Of a stretch of DNA of 64,000 nucleotides, positions 49,954 to 55,049 are shown in pieces. How positions within the stretch are numbered: position 1 is the stretch's first letter; every line of letters starts with the position of its first letter. Source of the stretch: Liolophura sinensis (lineage: Eukaryota > Mollusca > Polyplacophora > Chitonida > Chitonidae); the NCBI RefSeq assembly GCF_032854445.1, contig NC_088306.1, positions 5,080,373-5,144,372 on the forward strand, given 5' to 3'. The position numbers and the translations under genes are program-made. Under the pieces are notes generated by a model, which was given only the letters and a program-made list of their open reading frames with translations, did not search any database and was not told the origin of the DNA.

Positions 49954-52689
49954 GTAAAACTTCATTTTCTGAGGGATATCAATTAGTTACAAAACCAATC
50001 TTCACACAAAAATTTACATGCATGTATAGCATATGTAAAATACAGATGAACCTGATATAAGATGATCACTGACTTTATGCAAAGTAATGCATCATAGACA
50101 ATTTCACACTTAATCAACAGAGGCACTGACAAAAAAAAAACTTTTGATATTGACTTTCTGTTATTTCTTATGTATAACGAGTTGATTAAACAGTGTCACC
50201 CCAGAATATTTAAAAGAATGAGCGGGTGAAATCTACAAATTTGCTGTCCAAGCCCAGGTTTGAACCAGAAAGTCAGCTCGATGACAGACTACTCATGCTT
50301 CTCCATTGTGGATATCATCACAATGAAACTTAAACCCTATCCTGCTCCACATTTCACATCTTGTGGTCTACATGGGCATGCATATGTCAATCACCTCTTA
50401 TTCTATCTGTATTTATGGTAATCAAACAGAGCAATTTACATTGGTTAGATTGGCTATTTTCAGGCCTTGACAAAAAGTATAATTTTATGAATCCACTCAG
50501 AATGATGCCTTCAGAATACGCTTGAATTACAGTTATACATGTAGATGAAATAAACCATCAAGATAAATCACTGTATTTTTACAAAAAGTTTTGGTTCTGA
50601 AACATACACAATTAGAAGAACATTAAGACCCCAGAATGATAATTTTGATGCCAACACTTAAAGTTTTTCTGATCGGAAATTAGTCAAACTTCATAACTTC
50701 ATGAATCTCCGGCGATACGTGGGAAGGTCTGCCAGCAACCTGCAGACGGGCGTGGGTTTCCCCCGGGCTCTGCTAAATTTCCTCCCACCAAAATGCTGGC
50801 CGCTGTCGTATAAGTGAAATATTCTTGAGTACGGCTTAAAACACCAATCAAATAAATAAATAAATAAATCTTAAATGACGAATCAGTTAGAATTATATGT
50901 ACAGTGTATATGTATATATTGGGTACATAAACTGAGTTCACCTTCTTTGATCTCCTTCACATAGTTGCTGGGGAACCATCCCGTCTTGCCGTTGAGCGTG
51001 CCTTCCCACCATCCCCCCTCTATACACTGTGTCACCGTAACTGTATCACCCTTGTTGAAGCAGAGCTGAGGAAAAGAACAGTATGAAACCTGATCATACA
51101 TATCCACAAGGTTTTCATAGCCTTAGGTTCTTAAAATTATCAAATGACAGAAGAAGCGAAGACAGAAGTGTAGTAATATGGATGGATATTCACTGGGGTT
51201 CTCTAAATTTAGCAGAAGTACTTTGAAAGAATTATTGCTAAACAGTTCAGCTACTTGTCCAGGGCTAGACATTTTGGTTATTTGCTACAATATCTGGTAA
51301 AACAGCCTTCACCCTTCATTCTCTTTCCAAAACTTCAAAATCTGGACTATGAAAACATAGACTTCATGCTTAATATTTGTTTGCCTCAAGATTTCAGGTC
51401 TATAAAGAACTTTCAATATACAGATGTGTTTCCTATAATAAACAAATGCTTTCTTATAGCTAACTTCTCCATAAATAGGGCAACCTTTCAATTACAAGCA
51501 TGTATTTCTTAGTAATGGCAAAGATACAGAGTGACAGAAATACAATCAAAACTTTCCTCTGAATACTGTCACTTCTTCCATACAAAAGTCTATCTTAAAC
51601 TTTTTGTACCTATATTTATTTATTAGATTGGATTTTTAAACCGTATACAAGAATATATCACTAGGACATGGGGTCCTCTTTGCTACCTACACAGCCAAAA
51701 TTAAAATATCATATGTTTTATGTTCAGCGACCGACCCTTTAAAAAGGCCCCGACTGAAATTCTTTTTTCATGTTTTTAAAGATGCCAAATTATTTTATTT
51801 TATTATTTTTTTTTTTTTTTTCGCCGATCATATGAAATATGATCACTCTGTTTATACAGGTGACGGGTGCTCTTTCGAGATATACAACTTCCAACAATTC
51901 GGTCTAAGGATGGCTTATATTTACTGATACACGGAGACCGCTCCCATCCTCAGTCCAGGCAACATTGTTTCTGTATTCAGTTACCCCATCGGCAAATCTC
52001 ACTAAATATGCAACACTTAACATCCTAATCCACTTAATTTATGCACCCTTTGCAACAACTGACTTGGGTGCTTACACTTTTCATACTGTTAGACAAGCAT
52101 GTACATCGAATGCTGTATTGAAGACAGAAAAAATATTTCATCCTTCACATGAACCCCCATTAAGAATCCCCTAAATCTCACAAAATTTAATTAAAATTAG
52201 GAAATTTAGGAAAATGGAAGCAGATTTCATCCCCCTCCACCACCCCCCCCCCCCTCACCCCCCATACAGGGCCTGAAAATGCTAGCACACACTGTTGACC
52301 TAAATTGTGCTGTAATACTCATAAAATTGCTTAACAGATGTTAACCTGTTAACTTTATTAAAAGATCTAAAAATATTAATTTAGAAAAATCGCAAATAAT
52401 GGGTGATATAATTTAGTACTGTGTTCTTATCAATGTTGAGAAAGTTTAATTGTGATCAATCGTTTGAATAGAATTCTATGATTGTTCTTCCCTTCTGGAA
52501 AAAAAAAACAACAAAAAAAAAAAAACACCTACCTACATTATTCAAGGGCTTATAAAATCAAATGATCAATATTTTAGTTTTGGCCCAAAGGTATACATGT
52601 ATTGCACTGGTACTTCATACCTCATCATTGTTGGTACCCTTAAAGGTGTGCAGAGCTCGGACCCGCTTGACCTGGCTATTATCTGTCAT
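12668..52689 (-). CDS. ARHGEF7: PIX-family Rho guanine nucleotide exchange factor (beta-PIX/ARHGEF7-like), 18 coding exons
   Basis: Exons run from 52689 down to 12668; their lengths sum to 1962 nt, giving 653 aa plus stop, against 646 aa for vertebrate beta1-PIX. Order: SH3 (about residues 9-65, with [20 protein letters not shown]), DH (about 92-270, with GNLEDI and [14 protein letters not shown]), PH (about 285-410, ending in [11 protein letters not shown]), a Pro/His-rich linker (about 412-495), [15 protein letters not shown], the GIT-binding region ([34 protein letters not shown]) and a C-terminal coiled coil (residues 615-645). By family knowledge PIX proteins activate Rac1/Cdc42, bind PAK through the SH3 domain and GIT1/2 near the C terminus, and act at focal adhesions and synapses. 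There is no N-terminal CH domain in the predicted protein, as in short beta-PIX isoforms. All phases match under the exon model given. Confidence 0.93.
12788..13517 (-). other. PIX intron 17 with SINE B copy
   Basis: Holds a SINE family B copy at 12880-13120 and an inverted fragment of similar sequence near 13190-13265. Otherwise nothing recognised. Confidence 0.7.
12880..13120 (+). mobile_element. SINE family B copy
   Basis: Begins CGCTTCGTTGTCCTAATGGC (A-box-like) with GGGATCAAGCCC at B-box distance. It continues through GTCATGTCTGGTGTCTTCGA and a GGCACTTTGGCGGCATGAAT block shared with the copy at 18400-18728. The 3' tail is missing. Confidence 0.7.
13518..13572 (-). CDS. ARHGEF7: PIX exon 17 (GIT-binding helix)
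   Basis: 55 nt encoding [18 protein letters not shown], aligned with SLVDTVYALKDEVQELRQ of beta-PIX. Acceptor TTTGTTACAG, donor GTAAGA, 3' phase 0. Confidence 0.94.
13573..14712 (-). other. PIX intron 16
   Basis: Contains a SINE A head fragment (14199-14313) and a C-rich tract on the plus strand just inside the exon 16 donor (about 14650-14690). No coding signal seen. Confidence 0.6.
14199..14313 (-). mobile_element. SINE family A head fragment
   Basis: Plus strand reads AGAGGAAGCCGGCACGAGTT, GGACTTGAACTCATAGCGAC and ends in AGGCCATGAAGGCCCC: the tRNA-type head of family A in inverted orientation, without the core and tail. Confidence 0.7.
14713..14806 (-). CDS. ARHGEF7: PIX exon 16 (GIT-binding region)
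   Basis: 94 nt encoding [20 protein letters not shown] then [22 protein letters not shown] is identical to vertebrate beta-PIX. Acceptor ACGACAACAG with its pyrimidine tract somewhat upstream; donor GTAAGT; 3' phase 2. Confidence 0.95.
15893..16166 (-). mobile_element. SINE family A, near full length
   Basis: Tail ATCTATCTATCTATTTAG, core CACTCAAGAATATTTCACTT, body GTACGGCCGGAGAGGAAGCC and head ending TCACGGAGGCCCCCCCCC on the plus strand, so inverted. Confidence 0.85.
17231..17336. repeat. 31-bp minisatellite, about three units
   Basis: Units of GTACACCTGAGGGTAACA plus ATAAATCTTCCAT repeat three times with few differences. Confidence 0.85.
17855..18000 (-). mobile_element. SINE tail fragment (family B type tail)
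   Basis: Plus strand reads GGTTTTAACCTCGTACTTAA then CAATTTTTCAGTCACACGGC, matching the 3' tail of the family B copy at 18400-18728. The body differs (GCAGGGCGGATTTCCACCGC), suggesting a related SINE sharing the tail. Confidence 0.6.
18400..18728 (-). mobile_element. SINE family B, near full length
   Basis: On the minus strand: head CCCCTTTGGTGGCCTAATGG, GGGAGACCCAGGACTAAACC (B-box region), GTCATGTCTGGTGTCGTCGG, GCACTTTGGCAGCATGG, then tail TTAAGTACGACCTTAAACCC and an ATTCATTC end. tRNA-derived by its head. Confidence 0.8.
19082..19370. repeat. Minisatellite, units of about 24-31 bp
   Basis: Repeats of GTGAAAATAAGGCACAATGT with or without GGAGAACCCA, about ten units. Long open frames across it on the minus strand (rich in [10 protein letters not shown]) are repeat artefacts. 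Confidence 0.85.
19905..20065. repeat. 38-bp minisatellite, about four units
   Basis: Units of CTTGACATTTGAAGCCATAT plus GCCTTACATCTGGTTCTG. Confidence 0.8.
22659..22859. mobile_element. MITE with 15-bp terminal inverted repeats
   Basis: TTCAACCTTTTCAAC at 22659-22673 and its exact reverse complement at 22845-22859 bound a 201-bp non-coding element. Related sequence at about 16270-16470, 17700-17770, 35651-35868 and 54175-54330 suggests a family. Confidence 0.7.
24066..24306 (-). mobile_element. SINE family A, diverged
   Basis: Plus strand: TTTATTTATTTGCATGGTGT tail, CAGCATTATGGTGGGAGGAA, GCCGGAGAGGATGCCAGCAT and a head ending CGACAGAGACCCCC; inverted. The central core is diverged (ATTATGAATATTTAACTAAT). 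Confidence 0.8.
25612..25802 (-). CDS. Candidate alternative 3' exon of PIX
   Basis: Open segment encoding [20 protein letters not shown] then [16 protein letters not shown] and a stop at 25612. Composition is coding-like and acidic. An acceptor-like CCTTGAAG before TGGATC would join exon 15 in phase (phase 1), making a form that ends without the GIT-binding leucine-rich segment and coiled coil. No donor in the right phase for joining exon 16 was seen, so if real it is terminal. No homology recognised; beta-PIX is known to have alternative C termini in vertebrates. Confidence 0.35.
26496..26733. mobile_element. Mariner-type MITE flanked by TA
   Basis: Ends CAGGGTGTCTGAGAAATCGT and, inverted, CAGGGTGTCCCAGAAGTCAA, imperfect terminal inverted repeats of about 27 bp. 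Both ends abut TA, the target duplication used by Tc1/mariner elements. 238 bp, non-coding. Confidence 0.75.
27910..28025. repeat. Short minisatellite (GGTTGTATCTGGTTGGAATT type)
   Basis: Five or six units of 18-20 bp alternating CTGCTTGGAATT and CTGGTTGGAATT. Confidence 0.8.
28815..28978. repeat. 20-bp minisatellite
   Basis: About seven units of CCTTGACCAAATCCTGAAAT with one or two changes each. Confidence 0.85.
29030..29110. repeat. About 35-bp repeat, two to three units
   Basis: Units of TTAGGTCACTATAAATCACT plus TGAAAATTGCTAAAC. Confidence 0.7.
29358..29533. repeat. 19-bp minisatellite, about nine units
   Basis: AATAACCAATGTATGTGCG repeats with C/A changes. Open in several minus-strand frames ([18 protein letters not shown]), which is a consequence of the period and not a gene. 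Confidence 0.9.
31515..31607 (-). CDS. ARHGEF7: PIX exon 15 (GIT-binding region start)
   Basis: 93 nt, phase 1-1, encoding [20 protein letters not shown] then [14 protein letters not shown]-ILxVIEAYC-SAKTR is near-identical to vertebrate beta-PIX and marks the region that leads into the GIT-binding domain. Acceptor ATTGCAG, donor GTGAGT. Confidence 0.95.
32270..33190. repeat. 60-bp minisatellite with internal orientation switch
   Basis: About twelve direct units (CTCCTGCAGTAAAGCACTGG plus CACCACAAGCCTGACAAATC) lie at 32480-33190. About three to four units at 32270-32465 have the reverse orientation (AGTGCTTTACTGCAGGAGC). The two blocks face each other around 32470, so the transcript could fold into a long hairpin. 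Confidence 0.85.
33405..33562 (-). mobile_element. SINE family A, 3' two-thirds
   Basis: Plus strand TTGATTGGTGTATTACGCCG, TTCAAGAGTATTTCACTTAT, GGGCAGAGCCCGGGGGAAAC, ending in ACAGCCGAAGAGGA; inverted, head missing. Confidence 0.85.
33853..33903 (-). mobile_element. SINE family A tail fragment
   Basis: (TTTA)n followed by TTAATTGGTGTTAAATACGC and TGTACTCAAGAATCA; only the last 50 bp of the element. Confidence 0.65.
34174..34447 (+). mobile_element. SINE family A, near full length
   Basis: Head GGCCTCTGTGGCCGACGTGG, GAATGACCCAGGAGCC-type block, GTGAGTTTCAAGCCCAGCTC, core AGAAATATTCTTGAGTACGG and tail AATCAAATAAATAAAC. Confidence 0.85.
34773..34814 (-). CDS. ARHGEF7: PIX microexon 14 (42 nt)
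   Basis: Encodes [14 protein letters not shown] in phase 1-1, with acceptor CTGCTGTCAG and donor GTAAGA. No equivalent segment recalled in vertebrate beta-PIX at this place. Its symmetric phase means it can be skipped without a frame change (639-aa form). The phase fit on both sides supports it being real. Confidence 0.7.
34815..35921 (-). other. PIX intron 13
   Basis: AT-rich, with a MITE-like element at 35651-35868. Nothing coding seen. Confidence 0.6.
35651..35868. mobile_element. MITE-like element, related to 54175-54330
   Basis: Starts CCTCAACCTTTTCGCATATA and includes GCATTCACTGGGTTGGTCAA and CCTTCAGAGTATGCTTAAAT, both shared with other intronic copies in this window (near 17.7, 50.5 and 54.2 kb). 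Terminal repeats are decayed. Confidence 0.5.
35922..36246 (-). CDS. ARHGEF7: PIX exon 13 (Pro/His-rich linker and [11 protein letters not shown] motif)
   Basis: 325 nt. It starts [20 protein letters not shown], passes a low-complexity stretch rich in Pro, His, Thr and Ser (about 412-495), then has [17 protein letters not shown], nearly identical to [16 protein letters not shown] of beta-PIX, and ends NCNMRRKM. The Pro-rich motif is a likely SH3 ligand. Acceptor GTTCCCAG, donor GTGAGT, 3' phase 1. Confidence 0.94.
36296..36540 (-). repeat. Splice-donor minisatellite 3 (42-44 bp, at exon 12 donor)
   Basis: Each unit on the minus strand contains CACAAAACCTGAAAACTT, the exon 12 end (PKPENLQ codons), followed by TACAGGTGAGT or TACAAGTGAGT. 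Donor motifs fall at about 36341, 36385, 36427, 36471 and, for the true exon, 36515. A more decayed unit without donor lies at about 36296-36325. Confidence 0.85.
36520..36647 (-). CDS. ARHGEF7: PIX exon 12 (PH C-terminal helix), founder of 43-bp array
   Basis: 128 nt encoding [20 protein letters not shown] then [20 protein letters not shown] and [11 protein letters not shown] is the conserved Trp-containing C-terminal helix of the PH domain. Acceptor ATCTGCAG, donor GTGAGT, 3' phase 0. The last 17-20 nt and donor recur in the next intron at 36.3-36.5 kb. Confidence 0.93.
37304..37680. repeat. 43-bp minisatellite, about nine units
   Basis: Units of AAGAATGTGTTTATCTATCT plus GACTAGCATTTATTGCCACACTC in head-to-tail order, very uniform; one unit has a small deletion. 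The CACTCAAGAAT part resembles the SINE A core, so it may derive from a SINE. Confidence 0.9.
37965..38030. repeat. 22-bp repeat, three units
   Basis: CTCCTGACTTAATGATGCAA plus AT repeated three times. Confidence 0.8.
38634..38712 (-). CDS. ARHGEF7: PIX exon 11 (PH domain)
   Basis: 79 nt encoding [20 protein letters not shown] then HSLEIS, aligned with GKLPTTGMTITKLEDSENHR. Acceptor TTTGTAG; donor GTTTGT, weaker than consensus; 3' phase 1. Confidence 0.92.
38713..39657 (-). other. PIX intron 10
   Basis: Contains a (TTTA)n run at 38740-38760 and a SINE A copy at 39013-39178. Otherwise no recognised content. Confidence 0.65.
39013..39178 (+). mobile_element. SINE family A, 3' two-thirds
   Basis: GGAAGGTCTGCCAGCAACCT, GTGGGTTTCCCCCGGACTCT, AAATATTCTTGAGAACGGCG and an AATCAAATAAATAAATAAAT tail; head missing. 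Confidence 0.85.
39658..39807 (-). CDS. ARHGEF7: PIX exon 10 (PH domain, first half)
   Basis: 150 nt, phase 0-0, encoding [20 protein letters not shown] then [20 protein letters not shown] and [10 protein letters not shown]. It covers strands 1-4 of the PH domain; [10 protein letters not shown] matches LFPNVLLMLS of beta-PIX. Acceptor CCCCTAG, donor GTAATG. Confidence 0.95.
39965..40350. repeat. About 73-bp minisatellite, five units
   Basis: Units of GTGACCATTTGACTTAAGTT, ACGTGTATTTATATGGGGCA and GTAATTGGATTTACGTGTGG plus AGGATATTTACTT. No exon sequence in the unit. Confidence 0.9.
40659..40727 (-). CDS. Candidate cassette exon between DH and PH of PIX
   Basis: Open segment [20 protein letters not shown] then SKK with a good donor (GTGAGC after 40659). 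If the acceptor is ATAAG before GCAGGT the exon is 69 nt and in frame (phase 0-0). The stronger-looking GGCAG acceptor gives 65 nt and an immediate stop, which would act as a poison exon. Vertebrate beta-PIX has no matching insert. It is not part of the 653-aa model. Confidence 0.35.
41150..41230 (-). CDS. ARHGEF7: PIX exon 9 (DH-PH junction)
   Basis: 81 nt, phase 0-0, encoding [20 protein letters not shown] then IINWEGE. INWEG corresponds to IRNWEG at the DH-PH junction of beta-PIX. Acceptor GTTTGCAG, donor GTAAGT. Confidence 0.93.
41231..42237 (-). other. PIX intron 8, mostly a donor-bearing array
   Basis: Apart from about 300 bp next to exon 9, the intron consists of the 85-bp array at 41548-42240. 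Confidence 0.75.
41548..42240 (-). repeat. Splice-donor minisatellite 2 (about 85 bp, at exon 8 donor)
   Basis: Eight extra units precede the true exon 8 end (in plus coordinates). On the minus strand each carries ACTATCTACAGGCAAATTGC followed by TGTGAGT, the exon 8 end encoding IYRQIA and its donor. Donor motifs end at about 41573, 41658, 41743, 41828, 41996 and 42081; one unit (about 41910) has lost part of the donor and one (about 42161) reads GTCAGT. Units also contain a CTCTACAG acceptor-like site. Confidence 0.9.
42238..42297 (-). CDS. ARHGEF7: PIX exon 8 (end of DH domain), founder of 85-bp array
   Basis: 60 nt, phase 0-0, encoding [20 protein letters not shown], aligned with EDYHTDRQDIQKSMAAFKNL of beta-PIX. 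Acceptor ATGTTGCAG, donor GTGAGT. The exon 3' end and its donor recur eight times in the next intron. Confidence 0.9.
42298..43030 (-). other. PIX intron 7
   Basis: Holds one SINE A copy at 42606-42777. No other feature seen. Confidence 0.7.
42606..42777 (-). mobile_element. SINE family A, 3' two-thirds
   Basis: Plus strand TTTATTTATTTGATTGGTGT, ACGCCGTACTCAAGAATATT, GGGCAGAACCCGGAGGAAAC and GGCGGGAGAGGAAGCC; inverted, head missing. Confidence 0.88.
43031..43169 (-). CDS. ARHGEF7: PIX exon 7 (DH domain)
   Basis: 139 nt encoding [40 protein letters not shown] and LERHIE. The [16 protein letters not shown] segment is conserved region 3 of the DH domain, which contacts the GTPase. Acceptor TTTACAG, donor GTGAGT, 3' phase 0. 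Confidence 0.95.
43170..45487 (-). other. PIX intron 6, mostly a donor-bearing array
   Basis: The first 450 bp next to exon 7 are ordinary AT-rich DNA. The remaining 1.85 kb is the 121-bp array described separately. Confidence 0.8.
43628..45570 (-). repeat. Splice-donor minisatellite 1 (121 bp x 16, at exon 6 donor)
   Basis: Sixteen units counted by ACTTACCATTTCCTCTGGAG on the plus strand, from about 43672 to the true exon end at 45488. Each unit on the minus strand has the last 70 or so nt of exon 6 (encoding [19 protein letters not shown]), the donor GTAAGT and about 40 nt of intron. Units differ by only a few bases, and the exon part generally keeps the same open frame. Plus-strand open frames here ([12 protein letters not shown] type) are antisense artefacts. 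Confidence 0.95.
45488..45610 (-). CDS. ARHGEF7: PIX exon 6 (DH domain), founder of 121-bp array
   Basis: 123 nt encoding [20 protein letters not shown] then [20 protein letters not shown]. The YCANHP motif is diagnostic of PIX DH domains. Acceptor TTTCTGTCAG, donor GTAAGT, 3' phase 2. Its last 70 or so nucleotides plus the donor are repeated 15 more times in the following intron; only this copy has a good acceptor and the complete 5' part. Confidence 0.93.
45611..46167 (-). other. PIX intron 5
   Basis: Contains a (TA)n microsatellite at about 45713-45747; otherwise nothing recognised. Confidence 0.7.
45713..45747. repeat. (TA)n microsatellite
   Basis: About 17 perfect TA dinucleotides. Confidence 0.95.
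46168..46266 (-). CDS. ARHGEF7: PIX exon 5 (DH domain), tandem donor
   Basis: Encodes [20 protein letters not shown] and then [12 protein letters not shown] plus part of a Lys codon. A consensus donor GTAAGT follows 46172, but using it puts exon 6 in a frame with an early stop. Ending the exon 4 nt later at 46168, with weak donor GTTTCA, gives [13 protein letters not shown], which matches beta-PIX CTKLPEAQQRVG. The 99-nt form is therefore annotated. A sequencing or assembly indel is the alternative. Confidence 0.85.
46673..46748 (-). mobile_element. SINE family A tail fragment
   Basis: Plus strand TTTATTTATTTATTTCACTG, GTTTTACGCCGTACTCAAGA, ATATTTCTCTTACACAACGG, CAGCCAGCATCA; inverted. Confidence 0.8.
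47396..47605 (-). mobile_element. SINE family A, head missing
   Basis: Plus strand tail TTATTTATTTATTTGCATGT, core GTACTCAAGAATATTTCACT, ATTATGGTGGGAGGAAACCG, CAGGAAGTCAGCATGAGTTG; inverted. Confidence 0.83.
47835..47929 (-). CDS. ARHGEF7: PIX exon 4 (DH domain start)
   Basis: 95 nt encoding [20 protein letters not shown] and then [11 protein letters not shown]. The IETE and the Leu-rich helix correspond to conserved region 1 of DH domains. Acceptor TTTCCAG, donor GTAAGT, 3' phase 2. Confidence 0.93.
48213..48274 (+). mobile_element. SINE family A tail fragment
   Basis: GAAATACGCTGTATTCTTGA, GAATGGCATAAAACACCAAT, CGAACAAATAAATAAATAAA. Confidence 0.75.
48787..49058 (-). mobile_element. SINE family A, full length
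   Basis: One of the cleanest copies: tail TTTGATTTGATTTGATTGGT, core TACTCAAGAATATTTCACTT, ACCCACGACCATCCGCAGGT, ACTTGAATTCACAGCGACCG, head CTAACCGACTGAGCCACGGA then GCCCCCCCC on the plus strand; inverted. The head reads as a tRNA 5' region on the minus strand (TCCGTGGCTCAGTCGGTTAG). Confidence 0.9.
49404..49489 (-). CDS. ARHGEF7: PIX exon 3 (SH3-DH linker)
   Basis: 86 nt, about residues 65-93, encoding [17 protein letters not shown] and ending in KYHNV, which lines up with the Ser/Pro/Lys-rich linker and SYYNV of beta-PIX. Acceptor CTCTTTAG, donor GTGAGC, phase 1 to phase 0. Confidence 0.9.
49913..49953. repeat. (AAT)n microsatellite
   Basis: About 13 perfect AAT/ATA units. Confidence 0.95.
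50703..50872 (+). mobile_element. SINE family A, 3' two-thirds
   Basis: GAAGGTCTGCCAGCAACCTG, GTGGGTTTCCCCCGGGCTCT, AAATATTCTTGAGTACGGCT, AATCAAATAAATAAATAAAT; head missing. Confidence 0.88.
50942..51065 (-). CDS. ARHGEF7: PIX exon 2 (SH3 core)
   Basis: 124 nt, residues 24-65, beginning LCFNKGD and including [20 protein letters not shown]. The double Trp and the ProSerAsnTyr motif are the ligand-binding surface of SH3 domains; in PIX this pocket binds the PAK PxxxPR motif. Acceptor TTCCTCAG, donor GTGAAC (weaker than consensus), 3' phase 1. A SINE tail ends only about 70 bp past the donor. Confidence 0.95.
51066..52620 (-). other. PIX intron 1
   Basis: Contains a decayed SINE A tail (51611-51665), a long T-run (about 51808-51821), a C-rich tract (about 52229-52262) and A-rich runs near 52499-52525. 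No coding signal. Confidence 0.6.
51611..51665 (-). mobile_element. SINE family A tail fragment, decayed
   Basis: Plus strand ATTTATTTATTAGATTGGAT, TTTTAAACCGTATACAAGAA, TATATCACTAGG resembles the inverted family A tail and core with several changes. Confidence 0.55.
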
Positions 52690-52761
52690 CTTCTCACCCA
52701 CAGTTAACCTTTGACATCACAATGCGGCCTTAGAGTCCATCACATACACCTTTTACCTCAC
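52621..52761 (-). CDS. ARHGEF7: PIX exon 1 (start codon; CDS 52621-52689, 5'UTR 52690-52761)
   Basis: ATG at 52689 in AAGATGA context encodes [20 protein letters not shown] and three more residues, the first strand of the SH3 domain. An in-frame TGA at 52717-52719 lies upstream in the same exon, so this is the first usable start; a 7-codon in-frame upstream ORF precedes it. Acceptor CTGTTACAG ends at 52762; donor GTATGA is after 52621. Phase 0 at the 3' end. Confidence 0.88.
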
Positions 52762-54900
52762 CTGTAACAGCAACAACAACAACAGCTATGTCACCTCCAA
52801 CCATGAGTACTTACAAAACCAGAGAAGTGATATTAATGACCAATAACCTAGAATTTCACCCACAAAAGGGAAATAAATGCCCTAATTTAATCCTTTTTGG
52901 TGCTAAGGCTTACAGTTTCCAGTAGGATATGATACAGCCTTCAAAACAAACCTAACAAAACCTCTCTAAGATCAACAGAACTCTCAGAATGTGGCAAAAA
53001 CTACCATTTTATCTAGGGTGAAATGTTGAGTCATTCTGTAGTGCTGGCCTGTAGGAAACATTTGAAAGCAAAACAGCTCAGTAAATAACGTAATGAAATC
53101 GTGAATTTGGCAATTTTACGGTAATTAATACGCAAACAGAGCATCAGTGATAGAATATCCCCTGTGTGTCATTGTGCTTTATATGCCTGTTAAACTTCCA
53201 GAGAACACATGCTGTGCTGTATGAGATACTACTCCTAGCACTTTGTTTAACATTGCTTTCCCTGCTATTAGACGCCAGCGCCAATGCTCATGGTGCAACA
53301 TACGCTATGCTAAAATGGGTCCTCTCACACAGATAAAGTGTTGGCTGGCTTCTTCAACTACAGCCTTTATTAAATCAAGATGTTTGTATAAAGTATTCTT
53401 TCCAATTTCCTTCGCCTATACATGTAGTTTTGCCATACTATAAGTGAAACATTTGTATGCATTACACTGAACATCAATCAAATAAATAAATAATGGAATG
53501 TACAATGTACAATTAAGGTTTCTCTATTTTCTTCTGATTGCATATGAGCACCACCTTAAAATTAAAACATTGTGTTATTAACATTTCTCTTTCCGTTTAA
53601 TGTGTATTTTTTTAAATAGTTCACTATTTCCGCTATTTTGGTCATGGTTGAAGCAGTCGAGAAAACATCCCTTGATCGGGCTTTACACGTTTTGTTCAGT
53701 GATTCTCCTTGGGAAGATCCAAATCAAAAATATTTGTTTGTTTATTTATTTGATCGTTGCTTTAAGACACTGCCCAGAGTAAACCACCGACTGTTGGCAA
53801 ATTGCTGACAAACTTCCCCTTGTGTGACACATATACATATGCACACATATGTATATATGAAAGAAAAGTGGCCTTCAACGAATGACTGTGTAAATGGCCA
53901 CACAAGTGTTGTTGATCTCTTATTATGACCGATGTCCCCATGAACAGCAAAAGCAGGGGAATGTGCAAATTTCATGTCCAAGGCGCATTGGAAGGGATAG
54001 ATAATCCGATTAGCTAGTGTGAGGTTATGCCTGGCCTAAGCTGAATTTTAGGTTTGGTGCATTTATTCACGCGTGACCATGACTGCAAGATTTGACCAAT
54101 GAAATCCTATCTCCACTAGCCTGTCAGCCAACCAGTGTTGATTCTATATCAATTTTTGTGCAAATCAGAAATATTTCCTCAACCTTTTTGCATATGAAAG
54201 AGAAACTTTCAGCACCATTTATGCACATTTTTATAAATTTCACTTTGGGGATAAAACTACACTGGTTGGGTTGGCCAATTTCAGCTATACACATGTACTG
54301 CTATGAGGGCTTCGTATAAGTGAGCTCAGAAGTTTAATTTATAAGCAGAAGACACTATGGAAAGAATTCCACTATCACAGAAAATAAAATCGGATTTTGA
54401 AACTGATAGTGTGAAATACAAAAACAAAAAAAACATTGTCCAGCATTCAAATTCAATTCATTCATCCTAGCATACACATGTACATCACTTTTCATTTGCT
54501 CGACTGATTTGCGGAAATAAGGATTTGAAGTTACAACGCACTGAACAGGATCTTGAGGATGTGCAATGTGCAGAAACGAGCAGTTTTATTTTCTGCCTTA
54601 TAGGAAAGTCTATTCCTTCAGCTCCTTTCCCCTCGTGAATATGTTACTTAAGACAACCTCCAGCACACACAAACTCAGCAGAACGTGATACACCGACACG
54701 CAAATGTCGAATTCCGCCTCGGACTGTCAAACATGTCAAACCGTCTAATGGAACACAACAACAACAACGTCTAAATGACTAAACCATTCGTCTGTCGAAA
54801 CTGTTCCGTTATTTTTGGCTGCGCCTGTCATTTGATAGCACTGCTCGAACAATGCAAGCTACAGAAGCCTACAGGGCGTTGAGAAGTCTACATAACTGAC
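52762..54900 (-). other. 5' intron of PIX (if first exon is at 54.9 kb)
   Basis: Contains SINE A tail remnants at 53465-53492 (plus) and 53731-53790 (minus) and a MITE-like element at about 54175-54330. No coding exon supported; a CH-domain exon was looked for by eye and not found. Confidence 0.5.
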
Positions 54901-55020
54901 CTCAGTAGAGCAAATCTTTCGTTCATCTGCCTTCCCTTCGGCGATCATCTGCAGTTGACATTTTCCTGCGGCTTTGTTGACAATCTTTGCGCATGTGAAT
55001 AGCGGAAAAATGGCGACAAG
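54901..55020 (-). other. Candidate 5'UTR exon of PIX
   Basis: CpG-bearing segment on the minus strand ending CTCTACTGAG before donor GTCAGT (after 54901). It contains a short upstream ORF starting ATGCGCAAAGATTG and ending before the donor. Transcription start not determinable; assigned by position, donor and the upstream E-box. Confidence 0.35.
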
Positions 55021-55030
55021 TTTACCTCCT

Positions 55031-55040
55031 GTCACGTGAC
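55031..55040. promoter_or_regulatory. Palindromic E-box GTCACGTGAC
   Basis: Perfect 10-bp palindrome with CACGTG core, the type bound by bHLH-zip factors such as USF, MITF/TFEB and Myc/Max. It lies just upstream of the candidate PIX first exon. Confidence 0.45.
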
Positions 55041-55049
55041 GTGATGAGT

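Larger units (their letters stand above)
49490..50941 (-). other. PIX intron 2
   Basis: Contains an (AAT)n run at 49913-49953 and a SINE A copy at 50703-50872 ending about 70 bp from the exon 2 donor. Two tRNA-like B-box-type stretches (near 49725 and 50260) may be decayed SINE heads. Confidence 0.6.
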
